Assembly (NCBI GenBank): GCA_004293365.1
Contig: RDYN01000121.1
Location: forward strand, 1-41,311
DNA length: 41,311 nt
DNA from: Oscillatoriales cyanobacterium
GTDB taxonomy: Bacteria > Cyanobacteriota > Cyanobacteriia > Cyanobacteriales > Microcoleaceae
Direction of reading: 5' to 3'
Positions 6,965-13,599 of the stretch are shown piece after piece. The notes beneath the pieces were generated by a model. The model saw nothing but the letters and a program-made list of their open reading frames with translations, searched no databases and had not been told where the DNA came from. Position 1 is the first letter of the stretch. Each line of letters opens with the position of its first letter. A program made the position numbers and the translations under genes.

Positions 6965-8431
6965 TCATGGTGCAGGAATATAAGGAGGGCGATAAACTCT
7001 AATTTCCTTGATAGGAACTGTCCCGTCTGTTTCGGGTACGATTTCGAGGATGTGTTTGGAGTTGCTCAAATTCTGAGCCAATGTTGTAGGATATTCGCGA
7101 CTTGAATCTGCAATTTGTGGCGGAATGTATGAATCAACAAACATCGGCTTAACTTGCCACGAAATCTCAAACCCTTTCGGAGTAGGCTTTTTCGAGTATT
7201 CATAGGCATTTTTCAGCCACCAGTTTCTCGGTTCGATCGCGACGCGGCCAGATTTTGAAACAAACATTTTGTCGTTTGTACCGCTGCCGTCGTAACCTGT
7301 TTTAGAACCTACCACGTCAAATTTAAATTTGGTAGCGTCGCTGTTAATCTCAGTGATTGTAGCTTTCCAATCTTCGACGATGAGCGGTTTTTGATTGGAT
7401 ACTTGGATGATTGCTGGCCAAGGGACGCCGAGAGTAACGCTGGGTCTGGTGATGGTGTAAAGTTTGGGAAATTCTGAGGGTTTTTTGCCGTCGATCGCAA
7501 TTTTAGCAGAAATTGCCTTGCCGTTGAAGCTTTTATCGGCGATCGCATCTATCCGATTTCCTTCAAACTCTAACACCAACTTACCATCCTGCCACTTAAC
7601 ATCCTTACCAACCGTATAGGTTTTGACTAAATCCTGCTGCGGTAATCGAGCCGAATTTGGGTTGTATCGCAGGTGCGGTTTAATGAGAGCAGCTAGCAGA
7701 AAATTTCCCCAAGCGTTGAGGTGAATGCTGTCGCTCAATAGCTGTTTTGGTTGCAAGCGATTGTCTTGCAAATACCTGCGCCAAGGTTGCCGAATTTCCG
7801 CGATTTCACAGCCGTATTTATCTGCCAACTCAGGCAACCATTTGGTAGAATGAGTGTTGTGCCATTCGTAGCCTTTGACTTCATTTTCATTGTCGCTGCT
7901 GTTACCTGTTGGCAGCCAGGTTATGTGGTCTGAATGCAAGAGTATTTCGCTAGCAGTGCGGCGGCGAACATTGGCAATTATCGCTTCGTAATCTTCCTCA
8001 CCTCCGTAGACGTGGAAAATTAGCAAGTCTGGATAAAAAGGATACAAATCATGTTCGCTGGGACGGATTAAAATCGGCGATGCAAATCCTCCGATTGCGC
8101 GATTTTCCACAATCAAATCTGCATAGGGAAATCGCTTTTTTAAGTCCTGCACGACATCTTGCCACCAATCTTGCTGAGTGATGGATTGACCGTAAAATAG
8201 GATGCGTACTTGGCGGCGTTCTGTGGGAGTGCTGGCCGCAAGTAACCCCATCGTCCGTTGAATTCTCGCTCCCAAATTAGCATTATTTGCGATGGGAGCG
8301 GGCGGGGAAAATGGGGTGGCGACGGCTATTTTTTTGAGAACCGGAACTAACAGGAAGCTCAAACACAATAAAAGTAGCCACCAGTATCTATAAATCTGGG
8401 AGTTTATGCTATTTTTCTGCCGTTTTGCCAT
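6965..8431 (-). CDS. Membrane-anchored SGNH/GDSL-type hydrolase
   Basis: The 488-residue protein starts with an N-terminal transmembrane segment (about 14-32, WWLLLLCLSFLLVPVL), suggesting an extracytoplasmic enzyme. An SGNH-like domain follows: block I is ILFYGQSITQQDWW (Ser in GQS rather than GDS), block II lies around NRAIGGFAS, block III near HVYGGEED and block V is DSIHLNAWG (catalytic Asp/His pair). The C-terminal ~220 residues are beta-rich and not recognised. Such enzymes typically deacetylate glycans or act as esterases; the substrate here is unknown. The start is ATG at 8431 with a weak Shine-Dalgarno. Confidence 0.7.
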   Translation of the reverse strand: MAKRQKNSINSQIYRYWWLLLLCLSFLLVPVLKKIAVATPFSPPAPIANNANLGARIQRTMGLLAASTPTERRQVRILFYGQSITQQDWWQDVVQDLKKRFPYADLIVENRAIGGFASPILIRPSEHDLYPFYPDLLIFHVYGGEEDYEAIIANVRRRTASEILLHSDHITWLPTGNSSDNENEVKGYEWHNTHSTKWLPELADKYGCEIAEIRQPWRRYLQDNRLQPKQLLSDSIHLNAWGNFLLAALIKPHLRYNPNSARLPQQDLVKTYTVGKDVKWQDGKLVLEFEGNRIDAIADKSFNGKAISAKIAIDGKKPSEFPKLYTITRPSVTLGVPWPAIIQVSNQKPLIVEDWKATITEINSDATKFKFDVVGSKTGYDGSGTNDKMFVSKSGRVAIEPRNWWLKNAYEYSKKPTPKGFEISWQVKPMFVDSYIPPQIADSSREYPTTLAQNLSNSKHILEIVPETDGTVPIKEIRVYRPPYIPAP

Positions 8432-8676
8432 TGTTTTATTTTTCCGTTATCTAAAACTTACTCCAACTAGCAAGAGTAGCTGTAGGCTGTGCAACGCGCA
8501 CCTTCCGAGAGCTTGTACGGTACGTGATAATTCGCACTTCACGAGTAGCTTTCGGCTCCCCGGCGCGGCTTGCGAGTTGCTTCTTGATTCTTAATTCTGC
8601 TATATTAACAAATATACTGCGACCAAAAATGATATAATATCTGCTGATTAATTGCAAGAACTCGATCGCACGTCTA

Positions 8677-9021
8677 ATGGATTATAAAACAGCCCGCAGT
8701 TTTCTGATCGACCAAGGAACCGCCCTGGAAACCAAGAAAAATCCCGACGCCTTCCTGATGCGCCTCAAACAAGGCCAGCCGCCCGTACCGGGACAGGTGA
8801 CATCGATTTTATTGGCTTTAAAAATATTGTTTGATGGGCTGCAAGAATCTCCAATGCTCGATCGCCAATTAATCTCGGCACTGCATTTACTCTCAGCAGA
8901 CAGTTTACTGCAATTTGAAGCAGGACGGGCCAGAGGAGTTTCTTGGCCGCCGCTGCTGAAAGAAGACTTAAATCGAATTGCGATCGGAGTCAAGAATATC
9001 TTTTCCGGAGTCTGGCAATAA
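8677..9021 (+). CDS. Conserved-looking small protein, unknown function
   Basis: This is a 114-residue soluble protein with no signal peptide or membrane segment. It is predicted largely helical, with motifs DAFLMRLKQGQPPVPGQVTS and LLSADSLLQFEAGRARGVSW. The balanced composition, ATG start and HIP1-rich codon pattern like its neighbours suggest a real gene. I think similar proteins occur in other cyanobacteria but cannot name a family. It stands alone, divergent from the SGNH gene and convergent with the next small ORF. Confidence 0.6.
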   Translation: MDYKTARSFLIDQGTALETKKNPDAFLMRLKQGQPPVPGQVTSILLALKILFDGLQESPMLDRQLISALHLLSADSLLQFEAGRARGVSWPPLLKEDLNRIAIGVKNIFSGVWQ

Positions 9022-9067
9022 TTAGCTGAGTCAACTCCCGATTTTCAACAAGAGAAATTGTCAAACT

Positions 9068-9343
9068 CTACTCGCGAAAGCTTTCTAGGGATGCTAAAAG
9101 ATCCGGAAGTCCCGCCAGGGAGGCCGATACTAAAGCCTCATCTTTGTAAACTCGCGATCGGGTACTGCGGATATTTTTAGCAGCCGAGGTTGTAGAGCCT
9201 CGCATCTCCCTATTGCTGCTTTCGACTAGGCCTACATTTCTGGTTTCTCGGTTCAGGCAAAACATAGCAGTATCCTCATTTGATCCGTAGAGTTGCGCCT
9301 CCAAATTTCTCGGGGCTTGCTCAATATTTCTATTGTTACTCAC
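9068..9343 (-). CDS. Small hypothetical protein
   Basis: The 91-residue frame uses GTG at 9343; an overlapping ATG is out of frame and stops at once. The product is polar, rich in Asn/Arg/Ser, and ends in KDEALVSASLAGLPDLLASL, a plausible amphipathic helix. No domain is recognised and no strong ribosome-binding site is visible. The gene is tail-to-tail with the 114-residue gene. It could be non-coding. Confidence 0.4.
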   Translation of the reverse strand: MSNNRNIEQAPRNLEAQLYGSNEDTAMFCLNRETRNVGLVESSNREMRGSTTSAAKNIRSTRSRVYKDEALVSASLAGLPDLLASLESFRE

Positions 9344-9682
9344 ATTGGTAATAGGGATGAAACTATGAAATAATTATTCACGATAGGCAGGGATCAAGTT
9401 AAACTGCATCATAACTCTTATTAAAGTTGATAACAACTCTTATTAATTTGTTACAGATGGTGTTTGTTTGAGCCGATCGCAGCGGCACAGACACCAGCTA
9501 CATAAGTTTGATCGTTCGGACTTTAGTCCTCATCTGCGGACTCAAGTCCGCACTACGAACCAGCTACATAAGTTTGATCGTTCGGACTTTATTCGGACTT
9601 TAGTCCTCATCTGCGGACTAAAGTCCTCACTACGAACCTACCTATTTTATTTGTTGGGTTTTAGCGGATTCTATCTAATTCC
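9344..9682. other. Gene-free stretch with repeats
   Basis: No convincing gene is present. At 9421-9450 there is a short direct duplication (TAACTCTTATTAA). Most of the right half is the repeat cluster described at 9498-9640. Confidence 0.5.
9498..9640. repeat. Cluster of GGACTTTAGTCC / TGCGGACTAAAGTCCGC repeats
   Basis: Two tandem ~70-bp units share CAGCTACATAAGTTTGATCG, TCGGACTTTAGTCCTCATC, TGCGGACT(C/A)AAGTCC and CACTACGAAC. In the second unit TCGGACTTTA is partly duplicated. This is the same family as 321-372. Confidence 0.75.
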
Positions 9683-10969
9683 CTAAGAACCCGTATTTTC
9701 CAATTCTTCCCGCAGCATTTTCTGGTAGACTTTCGGCAAACTAGAACTCATAGAATTGTTCTCAATTCCATATCCTAAACTTGTCCAAGTTCCCGACAGC
9801 ATCCGCAAAACATCAGTTAATCTTTCCTGTTTCAACATTTCAGGAATATCAGCTTTCCAAACTTTGCGATCGCTCAACCAAGCATAAACCACAGCATCCT
9901 GATATTCCGGTTCAAAACTGTAATCCTGCCACAATACAAAATTACCAGGCTTTGGGTGATAGCGCTTCGCTTTATCTTTCCAAGTTGAAGTCAAAAATTG
10001 ATACCTACCAGCAGCCGTAGTACATTTACCCACATTTGGACCGTTAACAATTTTCACGCACCAGTCAGGATGGCGGCTCAAATCTAATACATATTTGCCG
10101 CCGTAAACAACGTGATAAGGCCGAGAAACATTCGACTCGCTAGCAGAAATAGTCCGCATCAAAGCTCGAAGGTAAGGATCGCCGGTTTTCATAGCCAGCG
10201 GCGGCATTTTTCTCACCTCCCTTGTTGACTGCGAAAACTGCTGATTTCCCCGCAAATTTGCTACCAAAAAAACAGCGCTACTAATTACAGCGCCGATGAC
10301 AATTATAAATCCGAGGATTTGAAGTTCCGATCGCCTCAGCAAACTTTTTTGGCGGCGGCGGATTGTCTCGGTTTCCAATGCAGTCATTTCCATTTCGGCA
10401 ATTTCGGCTAATTTTCGAGCCGCCCGCATCCGGCGCACTCGGAAATCGTGTTGGTATAGCGGTGCGGCTAACAGTGTTAAACTCGATAAAGCTCCGGCTA
10501 ATTTTACCAGCCAGAAATCTAATTCACCGGCGATCGCCACATTGGTGAGAGTGGAGATTCCTGTAAGTAGCTTAGCCGGATCGATCGATCGCGCGGGCCA
10601 ATAATAAATCGCCATTTGCACCAACAGCGCCAGATTGAATGCAAAAAAAATCACGACTACAGCATTCAAGCCTTCTCGCAAGTGCGATCGCACTCCAGTA
10701 TGCCGCCGCTTGAATTTGCGCGCTTTCGCGGGGCCAGGCAGCATTGTCAGTAAGGGATTGACGATTTTGACGGCTACAAAGTGAGCGACAAAGAACAAAG
10801 GTAACTGAATCAGCCAAGCCGCCAGCAGTACAGTCAGAAAGCCGGTATCGTCGCTGGCGAAAGGAATGCCCCTGCGAAGGACAAAACTAAAACTCTGAGC
10901 GAGAGCAAATGCCCTTAACCACGAAATCGGATAGGGGAACCAAGCTGGCCACTTGAGAGTTTTCATCAT
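9683..10969 (-). CDS. Membrane protein with C-terminal lambda-lysozyme-like (GH104-type) domain
   Basis: The 428-residue protein has about four hydrophobic segments in its first ~240 residues, then a linker and a C-terminal ~155-residue domain matching the lambda endolysin/GH104 lytic transglycosylase pattern: SASESN with the catalytic-position Glu278, YHVVYGGK, DLSRHPD, TTAAGRYQFLTSTW, EYQDAVVYAWLSDR and a closing LGYG. Phage endolysins of this type are soluble; here the domain hangs on a multi-pass anchor, presumably facing the periplasm for peptidoglycan cleavage. The ATG at 10969 is chosen; a TTG at 10990 would add seven residues, and neither has a clear ribosome-binding site. No other phage genes lie nearby. 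Confidence 0.75.
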   Translation of the reverse strand: MMKTLKWPAWFPYPISWLRAFALAQSFSFVLRRGIPFASDDTGFLTVLLAAWLIQLPLFFVAHFVAVKIVNPLLTMLPGPAKARKFKRRHTGVRSHLREGLNAVVVIFFAFNLALLVQMAIYYWPARSIDPAKLLTGISTLTNVAIAGELDFWLVKLAGALSSLTLLAAPLYQHDFRVRRMRAARKLAEIAEMEMTALETETIRRRQKSLLRRSELQILGFIIVIGAVISSAVFLVANLRGNQQFSQSTREVRKMPPLAMKTGDPYLRALMRTISASESNVSRPYHVVYGGKYVLDLSRHPDWCVKIVNGPNVGKCTTAAGRYQFLTSTWKDKAKRYHPKPGNFVLWQDYSFEPEYQDAVVYAWLSDRKVWKADIPEMLKQERLTDVLRMLSGTWTSLGYGIENNSMSSSLPKVYQKMLREELENTGS

Positions 10970-11143
10970 GCGGGGAAGGGGAAATTTCAATGGCGGATTG
11001 TCAAACTCTTAAGATTTTGCCAGATTTGGCGATCGAAAAATTGCTGTAGTTCCCCTGCGGTTTGTACCCATCGGACTTGCGCGCGGCTGCCCATCACCTT
11101 GGTTTTTTAACCAAAAACTTGCCTAAAACCCTCAATATCGGTA

Positions 11144-11255
11144 AAAAAACCCGGTTTCTTGGTTCGCTACCAGGGACAAAAGAAACCGGGTTTTTTAGCT
11201 AAACTGCTGGCTCGAACGAAGTATATTGCTGAAAAAACCCGGTTTCTCGGCCTGA
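11144..11255. repeat. Triplet of AAACCCGGTTTCT repeats
   Basis: Three copies of the AAAACCCGGTTTCT motif, two direct and one inverted, lie between the lysozyme-like gene and the SDR gene. Copies 1 and 2 can form a stem. No gene was seen in 10991-11284. Confidence 0.75.
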
Positions 11256-11284
11256 GCCACCGAACCCAAGCAAACCTAATTCAA

Positions 11285-11944
11285 TCAAACCACACCTGCA
11301 AACAGCTCCTCAAAACTCTTTTGCGGGGCCTCCGGCTTCGCCACAATCTCCACAACCTTGTTGCGAGAAGCCGGCTGAAACAGCGCCTCCACGCAGACTT
11401 GAGCTACCTTAGTCCGGGGAATGCTGCTTTCAAACAGTGTATCCGCACTCCTCATGACGATCGCATCTGAATTATCCTCATTTTTGAGACCGCCCGGACG
11501 GACGATCGTATAAGTCAAACCGCTTTTTTGCAAATACTCCTCCGCCTGCTTCTTCCAAACCAAAATCAGCCAAAACAAATTCAGCGGGTGAAAAAACTGA
11601 GAAACGCACAGAGAAGTCACCAACACAAAATGCTCAATTCCCTTAGCCTTAGCTGCCTCCACCAAATTTTTAGTACCCTCAAAATCCACCTTGTAAGGCG
11701 CAGTCGGGTCAAAACCCGGGGCCGCCCCCGTCGCGCACAGCAACACCGTACTGTCGCCGATCGCATCGCCCAGAGAAGTCGCATTTAATACATCGCCCGT
11801 AACTAACTCTGCCTCCGGTGGTAAAATCTGCCTAGCTGTCTCTAGATTTCGGACTAGGGCGCGCACGGGAATGCCCCGCTTGACCAATTCTGCGACGATT
11901 CGGCGGCCAGTCTGACCTGTCGCTCCTGCTACAAATGCTTTCAT
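11285..11944 (-). CDS. NAD(P)-binding atypical SDR protein (NmrA/Tic62-like)
   Basis: The 219-residue protein starts with the Rossmann motif AGATGQTGRRIVAEL (residues 6-20) followed by VRALVRN. Later come GDVLNATSL, the segment VDFEGTKNLVEAAK, FVLVTSLCVSQF and YTIVRPGGLKN. This matches the atypical SDR_a5 group (NmrA-like, Ycf39/Tic62 relatives), which bind NAD(P)(H) and often lack the classical Tyr-x-x-x-Lys. In cyanobacteria and plastids relatives serve in photosystem assembly or redox sensing, but the specific role here is unknown. The start is ATG at 11944. Confidence 0.82.
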   Translation of the reverse strand: MKAFVAGATGQTGRRIVAELVKRGIPVRALVRNLETARQILPPEAELVTGDVLNATSLGDAIGDSTVLLCATGAAPGFDPTAPYKVDFEGTKNLVEAAKAKGIEHFVLVTSLCVSQFFHPLNLFWLILVWKKQAEEYLQKSGLTYTIVRPGGLKNEDNSDAIVMRSADTLFESSIPRTKVAQVCVEALFQPASRNKVVEIVAKPEAPQKSFEELFAGVV

Positions 11945-11951
11945 AAGAAAA

Positions 11952-12345
11952 ATGGGTTTGAAACCCCGTCCTTTCAGGACGGCTTTACATTTGTTGTTAC
12001 TACCGCCTTGGAGTCGCTTAATTCGGTGTGATGAAAGTGTTGCACTTTCAACGGGACAATTACCGTTTCAAATTTCGCGACCCTGTACGCATAGTGTTTG
12101 CTACCGAAAAGTTGCGGTAAGCCCTATTTCTAGGTGTATATTTCCCTTCGCCACTGACTGCCAAAGTGGTTAAAAACTAGGGAAGCATTCTTAACGTTTT
12201 GCGGGATACCACTCCCAGACAGTTCAGTTTGTCTTAAAGACGTAGGCTAGACACTGGTTTAGTCCTGAATTAAGAAGGTGGTGAGCCTTCCTCTTTCAAG
12301 CCCCATGCCTTTAGACTGGGGTTGGTGACAAGTCGAGTTATGCTT
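11952..12345. mobile_element. Possible decayed IS200/IS605-type element or derived MITE
   Basis: At the left lies the hairpin CCGTCCTTTCAGGACGG (11966-11982) after TTTGAAACC. At the right lies AGCCCCATGCCTTTAGACTG (from 12299) plus GGGGTT, a hairpin followed by TGGTGACAAG. Both resemble the subterminal hairpins of IS200/IS605 elements in cyanobacteria. The ~315 bases between carry no transposase or TnpB frame but include further small stems (GAAGGTGGTGAGCCTTC at 12283-12299). It may be a non-autonomous or decayed copy; a retained omega-RNA-like segment is possible but unproven. Confidence 0.35.
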
Positions 12346-12447
12346 TTCTAAGGTAACTTTTGTTGCTATCAATTTCTCAATTGTAGGGAGAAAACTCCCC
12401 GACCACATCCCCAACCCGACTGATTGGCGTGTACTACAGGAGAGCAT

Positions 12448-13164
12448 ATGATGAAGCAGGATTCCGCTGAATATCAAACTGTTGAAGCTTCTGACGAAAA
12501 TTGCTACGCAGAGGCGAGTTTCAGACAGCCCGAAAGTGCAGGTGCGGATGCAGGCGAGGAAGTTGAGCCGATTTGGTTTCACACGCATTTTGAAGACAGC
12601 ATGGAGATGTACGCCGATGCTGCTGCGGTGGCTGAGCATTTGAACAATCACAAGAGTTGGTTTTGCGAGTGCGCTTTACCGATGAAGGCCGAGCCGATCG
12701 GCGAAAACGGCTACGATCTATTAATCGGGCGTTTTGGGGCCTTCGGCTACCGAGTTGAAGCGAGAATTGGTTTAGAGTTGCTGCCGCCTGACGCTGAAGG
12801 CTGCTATTTGATTAAGACAATCCCGGTTCCGAATTATACCTCGCCCGGATATGAAGTGGATTTTCGATCGGCAATGAAGCTAGTGGAGATACCGTCAGAC
12901 GAGTTTGCCGCCGATTGGCCGGAGTCGGAACGCCATCGGCTACCGCCTGCGATTACCAGCGCTACGTGGAAGCTGGATTTAGCTGTAGGGGTTTGCTTTC
13001 CCAAGTTTATTCGATCGATGTCTCAACCTCTCATTGAAAAAACCGGCGATGCGCTTTTGGCAAAAATCATCAAACAAGTCAACCGCCGCTTGACATATAA
13101 AACTCAGCTTGTTTTTCACGAAAGTTTAGGAATTCCCTTTCCCAAAAAGCCTAAAAAACACTAA
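12448..13164 (+). CDS. DUF1997 domain protein
   Basis: This 238-residue soluble protein begins with an acidic N-terminal ~35 residues, followed by the DUF1997 region (WFHTHFEDSMEMYADAAAVA ... FGYRVEARIGLELLPP ... SPGYEVDFRSAM ... LDLAVGVCFPKFIRSM ... LTYKTQLVFHESLGI). The family is widespread in cyanobacteria and plant plastids with no established function. The start is ATG at 12448 (or 12451) because AGGAG lies 5-8 bases upstream; a TTG at 12424 gives no better context. It has repeats on both sides and is not in an obvious operon. Confidence 0.8.
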   Translation: MMKQDSAEYQTVEASDENCYAEASFRQPESAGADAGEEVEPIWFHTHFEDSMEMYADAAAVAEHLNNHKSWFCECALPMKAEPIGENGYDLLIGRFGAFGYRVEARIGLELLPPDAEGCYLIKTIPVPNYTSPGYEVDFRSAMKLVEIPSDEFAADWPESERHRLPPAITSATWKLDLAVGVCFPKFIRSMSQPLIEKTGDALLAKIIKQVNRRLTYKTQLVFHESLGIPFPKKPKKH

Positions 13165-13167
13165 CAA

Positions 13168-13224
13168 GAAGACTCGGCGGTTGAAACCGCAGCGACAGAA
13201 ACAAAACCCGCCTCCGCGGGTTGA
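13168..13224. repeat. ACTCGGCGGTTGAAACCGC repeat with CCCGCCTCCGCGGG hairpin
   Basis: This is a second genomic copy of the 6799-6916 arrangement. It begins four bases after the DUF1997 stop and ends in a strong GC hairpin, so it may act as a terminator. Confidence 0.65.
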
Positions 13225-13300
13225 ATTATTTGTAGGGTGTGGAACCCTCAAAAAATCCAAAATTAATATCAACAATCTTATAGCGACACACCTGATAAAC

Positions 13301-13425
13301 GGGAGCATCTCAGTTTTGCATTTATTATATATAGTGCGAGCTGTCGCGAGCTCGCGTATTCTACTCGCGAGCTCGCGACAGCTCGCACTATAAAAAAATG
13401 CTTTTTGCAAAACTGAGATGCTCCC
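13301..13425. mobile_element. MITE, GGGAGCATCT family, copy 2, with 8-bp target duplication
   Basis: The perfect 20-bp terminal inverted repeat is GGGAGCATCTCAGTTTTGCA and its complement. Both ends are flanked by the direct repeat TGATAAAC (13293-13300 and 13426-13433), which is a convincing target-site duplication. Inside is a 26-bp-arm hairpin of ATAGTGCGAGCTGTCGCGAG type with a 9-base loop. There is no ORF, so it must be mobilised in trans. Confidence 0.8.
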
Positions 13426-13479
13426 TGATAAACTCTCGTTTGTGTAAATAAACCCAACACTTATATTATAGAAAAAAAA

Positions 13480-13585
13480 TATAGCGGTTTTCAGAAAGAT
13501 GAGGTACGTAGTTGGGCTTCAGCCCTCTTGGTTTAAGGGTTATAGAAGCTGTCAGTCATACCTCATTTTTTTGAGAAAGGCTATA
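13480..13585. mobile_element. MITE-like element, TATAGC family, copy 2
   Basis: The ends TATAGCGGTTTTCAG ... GATGAGGTA and TACCTCATTTTTTTGAG ... GGCTATA match the copy at 3550-3697 in reverse orientation. The interior, with GTTGGGCTTCAGCCC, differs completely from copy 1. It lies just beyond the stop of the beta-helix gene. Confidence 0.6.
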
Positions 13586-13599
13586 AATTGGTATTATTC

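Noticed and set aside
9683-10969. Prophage lysis module
   Set aside because: Only the lysozyme-like domain is phage-type; no holin, structural or integrase genes surround it, and the multi-pass anchor is not typical of endolysins.
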